Shown one piece after another: positions 26,084 to 28,483 of a DNA stretch of 28,483 nucleotides. The stretch comes from JAXGVG01 sp040773965. GTDB lineage: Bacteria; Pseudomonadota; Alphaproteobacteria; UBA9219. The notes under the pieces are model-generated. The model saw nothing but the letters and a program-made list of their open reading frames with translations. It did no database searches and was not told the DNA's origin. Every line of letters starts with the position of its first letter. Positions within the stretch are counted from its first letter, which is position 1. The DNA lies in assembly GCA_040773965.1 (NCBI GenBank), contig JAXGVG010000003.1, forward strand, positions 1-28,483. The letters are read 5' to 3'. Both the position numbers and the translations under genes were made by a program.

Positions 26084-27065
26084 AGGGCGATACATACCGG
26101 TCAAACCATGCTTTGACGGGGCTCAGAGCCTCGTCCTGCAACAATTCTTCCAGATATTTCCTGATTCGCGGCTTGTGCGCGAGTTTGCCGTTTTGGGCCC
26201 GGTTTTCAGCCAATCTGACGATAATTCCCAGGATACGGGTGTGTCTCTGGGCCGCGAGAATCCGGCAGGCCCGGCGCAGGTCTTCCAGGGGCATAACGGG
26301 ATGTTCCCGGTGATAATAGAGGCTTATTTCATCAAGAAGCGCGAGGGCGCTATCGCGCCGCACCTTTTCACAAAGCGAGGAAATGTCATAAGGCAGCGGC
26401 CCCAAACCGCCGTCCTGAAAATCGATTACCCCGACGCTCGCCACGCCTTGCCTCCCGGGTAAATCCATCAGGTTATCCGGCGTAAAATCGCGCAGCATGA
26501 GCGTTTGGGGCAATGCCTCGAGCGGTTTGAGAACAACCATCCAGATATTATGAAATGCCGCGCGCTCTTCATTGCTTGGCGCGCGCGCCCGCACATGAGG
26601 AAAATAATAATCGAGAAATAAGGCTGTCTGCTCTGTGAAAAGCGCAGCATTAAAGACAGGCAGGTTCATTCTTTCAACGAACGCAGACTTGAAAGCCTTA
26701 TGCAAATGAACGAGAACATCTGCCGCGCGGCGGTAGAGAAACGCGGCATCCTTTCCTTCATCCAGCAACCGGCCCAACGTGACATCGCCAAAATCTTCCA
26801 TCAGAACCAGGCCTTGGTCTGGCCGCGCTGCGTAAACAGCCGGGGCCGACAACCCGCACCGGCGCAACGCTTCCGAAAGAGCCACAAATTGCGGCGTCTT
26901 TTGATCTTTGTCCGCTTTCATCAAAATGGCGCGGCGGGGATCGCCCCCGGCAAGCTCCAACCGCATAAACTGTCGCGTGGAAAAATCGGCTTTCAGGGGA
27001 AAAGTTTTGGCCACGATCCATCCTTCGGCGTGGAGAAAGGCGGCGGTTTCCTCCATAATTTTCAT
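26070..27065 (-). CDS. amgK: AmgK-like aminoglycoside-phosphotransferase-family sugar kinase
   Basis: AmgK phosphorylates MurNAc (and GlcNAc) at the anomeric position, upstream of MurU in muropeptide recycling. The 331-residue product belongs to the APH/choline kinase fold: ILMKADKDQ in the N-lobe, VLMEDFGDVTLGRLL at the hinge, and the catalytic stretch LRDFTPDNLM at 191-200 with D193 and N198, then the metal motif DFQDGGLGPLPYD at 215-227. The His that usually precedes the Asp in kinases of this fold is Leu-Arg here, which I believe is typical of AmgK. The ATG at 27065 is preferred because it overlaps the tsaE TGA (ATGA); the frame is open to 27095. Confidence 0.86.
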   Translation of the reverse strand: MKIMEETAAFLHAEGWIVAKTFPLKADFSTRQFMRLELAGGDPRRAILMKADKDQKTPQFVALSEALRRCGLSAPAVYAARPDQGLVLMEDFGDVTLGRLLDEGKDAAFLYRRAADVLVHLHKAFKSAFVERMNLPVFNAALFTEQTALFLDYYFPHVRARAPSNEERAAFHNIWMVVLKPLEALPQTLMLRDFTPDNLMDLPGRQGVASVGVIDFQDGGLGPLPYDISSLCEKVRRDSALALLDEISLYYHREHPVMPLEDLRRACRILAAQRHTRILGIIVRLAENRAQNGKLAHKPRIRKYLEELLQDEALSPVKAWFDRYVSPYERM

Positions 27066-27523
27066 GGCAAAAAATCCTCGAGCCTTTGTGTCCACGAACC
27101 TTGCGGTTCCAACCTCAAGGTTCTTTGGCCTTGAGCATCCGCAGCGAAAACAAGCGTCAGACGGTCGCGCGGCATGCAGGTTATGGCGCGTTCAGGCCAT
27201 TCGACAAGCACCAGCCCGTCAGCGCACGCATCGTCCCATCCAAGCTCTTCAAGTTCTTCCGGTTTCTTCAGGCGATACAAGTCGAAATGATGAACTGGAA
27301 ACGAGGACGTTTCATATGTTTGCACAAGAGTAAACGTAGGGCTAGGCACCTCGTCCGGAATTCCCAGAGCCTTCAACAGAGCGCGCGCGAACGCGGTCTT
27401 CCCGGCGCCGAGATAGCCTTGCAGCGTTATGATGTCGCGCGCACGCAAAATGGGCGCGAGTCGCGCCGCCAGTGCCGCCGTTGCCTCCAAATCCGGAAGC
27501 GGAAAAATGAAGGGTGCTGTCAT
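27062..27523 (-). CDS. tsaE: tRNA threonylcarbamoyladenosine biosynthesis ATPase TsaE
   Basis: TsaE is the small ATPase that works with TsaB and TsaD to make t6A at position 37 of ANN-decoding tRNAs, in the cytoplasm. The 153-residue product has Walker A GYLGAGKT at 36-43, then PSPTFTLVQTYE, HHFDLYRL and LVLVEWPER, which mark the family. The ATG at 27523 is preferred over 27556 because MTAPFIFPLPDLEAT gives the expected length; neither start has a good ribosome site. Its 3' end overlaps amgK. The 5' part is overlapped by the read-through end of the PheA-like frame (see findings). Confidence 0.92.
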   Translation of the reverse strand: MTAPFIFPLPDLEATAALAARLAPILRARDIITLQGYLGAGKTAFARALLKALGIPDEVPSPTFTLVQTYETSSFPVHHFDLYRLKKPEELEELGWDDACADGLVLVEWPERAITCMPRDRLTLVFAADAQGQRTLRLEPQGSWTQRLEDFLP

Positions 27524-28334
27524 TGCTCGAAACCCGGTCGTGCCCCGCCTCTTCATAGCACGGCATGGCGATCAAACGGAAGGCATAGTCGCAGCAGCTT
27601 TCGCCTTCCCGCGAAGGATGTTCAGGAAACGTGCCAAGCGAAGACACCGTAAAACCCTTCCTTCGCAGATCTCCCGCTACAGATTTTACGGATGAGCCTG
27701 TAACGTGTCCTCTAGCGCACGCAAATATGAGATTTTGCGAAGAACAACAAGCATCATTGCCTGTGCTCGTCAACACCGTTAGCTTGCATTCATATTTCTT
27801 AAATGCATTAGCGACACCGGCTATGTCTTCAAAAGAGGGGCATTCAATGCCAAGAAGCGTCATCCATTTCTGTCCCTCTCGAAATTCTCGAGAATAACCT
27901 GAAATTTCTTCCCTCCAGGCGACAACCAGATAATGCGCATAGGGAGCTTTTTCATAACTCTCTTTTTTTTGCACGGTCTTTGGGGGCAAGAAGGACAAGT
28001 GTTGAAAATGTTCGCCGACGACTCGCACTCTTTTTTTCTCTTCGTACAAATATTGATAGACCACCAGCGGCTGCGCTTTCCGGTAAAGCTGTTCGATCGA
28101 TAAAACCATTTCCCGGTTGGGATGAAGCACGCACCTTTCAAGAAACACCATGGACAGATCGGCTTCGCCTGCCGTAAGCGCGCTTAACGCGCTCAGAAAA
28201 TGATCGTGCTCATATGACGTTATCTTTTTACCTTTGCCGAGCCCTGAAGACAGCCAGAAAAACCCGGTTGGAGCCCGCTCATAGGAACCTGTTTCAATTT
28301 TTTCATAAGCTATTTTAATAACGCCCTTATCCAT
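27342..28334 (-). CDS. Divergent PheA-like protein: prephenate-dehydratase-like domain plus ACT domain, catalytic motifs lost
   Basis: By eye the 330-residue frame follows alphaproteobacterial prephenate dehydratase. KIAYEKIETGSY at 7-18 parallels the usual KIAYQGEPGAYS; ALTAGEADLSMVFLERC at 52-68 parallels AVxxGEADLAMIPIENS; RVVGEHF at 104-110 parallels the IVGEHF region; MTLLGIECPSFEDIAGVANAF at 158-178 and GHVTGSSVKSVAGDL at 209-223 with SSLGTFPEHP at 231-240 read as an ACT domain. The ENS motif has become ERC and the catalytic TRF motif appears as AHY (133-135), so dehydratase activity is unlikely. Residues after about 240 (27615) look non-conserved and run antiparallel-free through tsaE in another frame, probably read-through. 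A strong AGAGGA site precedes the ATG at 28334. Confidence 0.6.
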   Translation of the reverse strand: MDKGVIKIAYEKIETGSYERAPTGFFWLSSGLGKGKKITSYEHDHFLSALSALTAGEADLSMVFLERCVLHPNREMVLSIEQLYRKAQPLVVYQYLYEEKKRVRVVGEHFQHLSFLPPKTVQKKESYEKAPYAHYLVVAWREEISGYSREFREGQKWMTLLGIECPSFEDIAGVANAFKKYECKLTVLTSTGNDACCSSQNLIFACARGHVTGSSVKSVAGDLRRKGFTVSSLGTFPEHPSREGESCCDYAFRLIAMPCYEEAGHDRVSSNDSTLHFSASGFGGNGGTGGATRAHFACARHHNAARLSRRREDRVRARSVEGSGNSGRGA

Positions 28335-28453
28335 TTGTTTTTCCTCTTATAAATTGACTTTTTTTCCACACTACCCTACACCTGACGACGCATTAACGTA
28401 TTGAAAAGCATTTAAGATTCTAAAGGAGCCAACTGATTCGCAGGGAGGCTTCG
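28335..28453. promoter_or_regulatory. Divergent intergenic region at the right edge
   Basis: This 119-base AT-rich gap separates the PheA-like gene (minus) from a plus-strand start at 28454, so promoters in both directions are expected. On the plus strand TTGACT near 28352 has a weak -10-like TACACC 17 bases later. On the minus strand TTATAA lies close to the ribosome site, too near for a normal -10. None is convincing. Confidence 0.3.
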
Positions 28454-28483
28454 ATGGATTTTGTAGGATTGACGAACATAGTG
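28454..28483 (+). CDS. Start of a plus-strand gene, truncated by the window edge
   Basis: An ATG at 28454 is preceded by a strong ribosome site (AGGGAGG, about 6 bases upstream) and opens a frame reading MDFVGLTNIV to the window end. Ten codons allow no functional call. It is divergent from the PheA-like gene and could be functionally linked to it. Confidence 0.4.
   Translation, partial: MDFVGLTNIV

Overview
The window looks like the chromosome of a flagellated alphaproteobacterium. Most of it is around 57-60% GC in the lines I counted by hand. The class call rests on gene families and order: AddA and AddB of the alphaproteobacterial kind in the run tsaE-amgK-murU-addB-addA-trxA, the rph-rdgB-hemW trio, flgE-flgK-flgL in one run, and protein features typical of that class. 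I cannot place it below class level from sequence alone. All family assignments are from reading motifs, with no database search. No rRNA, tRNA, CRISPR array, IS element or phage gene was seen, and no gap between genes reaches 300 bases.

Layout. (1) Bases 1-2929, plus strand: end of the hook protein gene flgE, then flgK and flgL, the filament-side end of a flagellar operon. (2) 3072-6767, plus: a protein of the methyltransferase-regulatory-domain type whose SAM-binding loop is destroyed, then a calcineurin-like phosphoesterase and an O-antigen ligase/polymerase-type membrane protein packed tightly together. (3) 6782-8475, minus: an outer-membrane beta-barrel protein followed by a small pilin-like secreted protein. 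(4) 8627-11284, plus: a DhnA-type class I fructose-bisphosphate aldolase, a histone-deacetylase-family amidohydrolase and an orphan protein. (5) 11304-13764, minus: rph, rdgB and hemW, overlapping at stop/start codons. (6) 13944-15239, minus: a 431-residue unknown protein with a compact conserved-looking core. (7) 15352-18472, minus: PAS-PAS-GGDEF diguanylate cyclase translationally coupled to two tandem EamA/DMT transporters. (8) 18535-27523, minus: tsaE, amgK, murU, addB, addA and trxA, mostly coupled by 4-base overlaps, joining tRNA modification, cell-wall sugar recycling and double-strand-break repair. (9) 27600-28483: an AT-richer patch with a divergent PheA-like (prephenate dehydratase plus ACT) protein that has lost its catalytic motifs, and the start of a divergent gene cut by the window edge.

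Best candidates for new biology: the inactive PheA-like ligand-binding protein in the low-GC patch at the right edge, the inactivated methyltransferase next to the hook-filament genes, the unknown protein at 13944-15239, and the pilin-like protein paired with an outer-membrane barrel. Everything else is ordinary housekeeping or surface-structure content.
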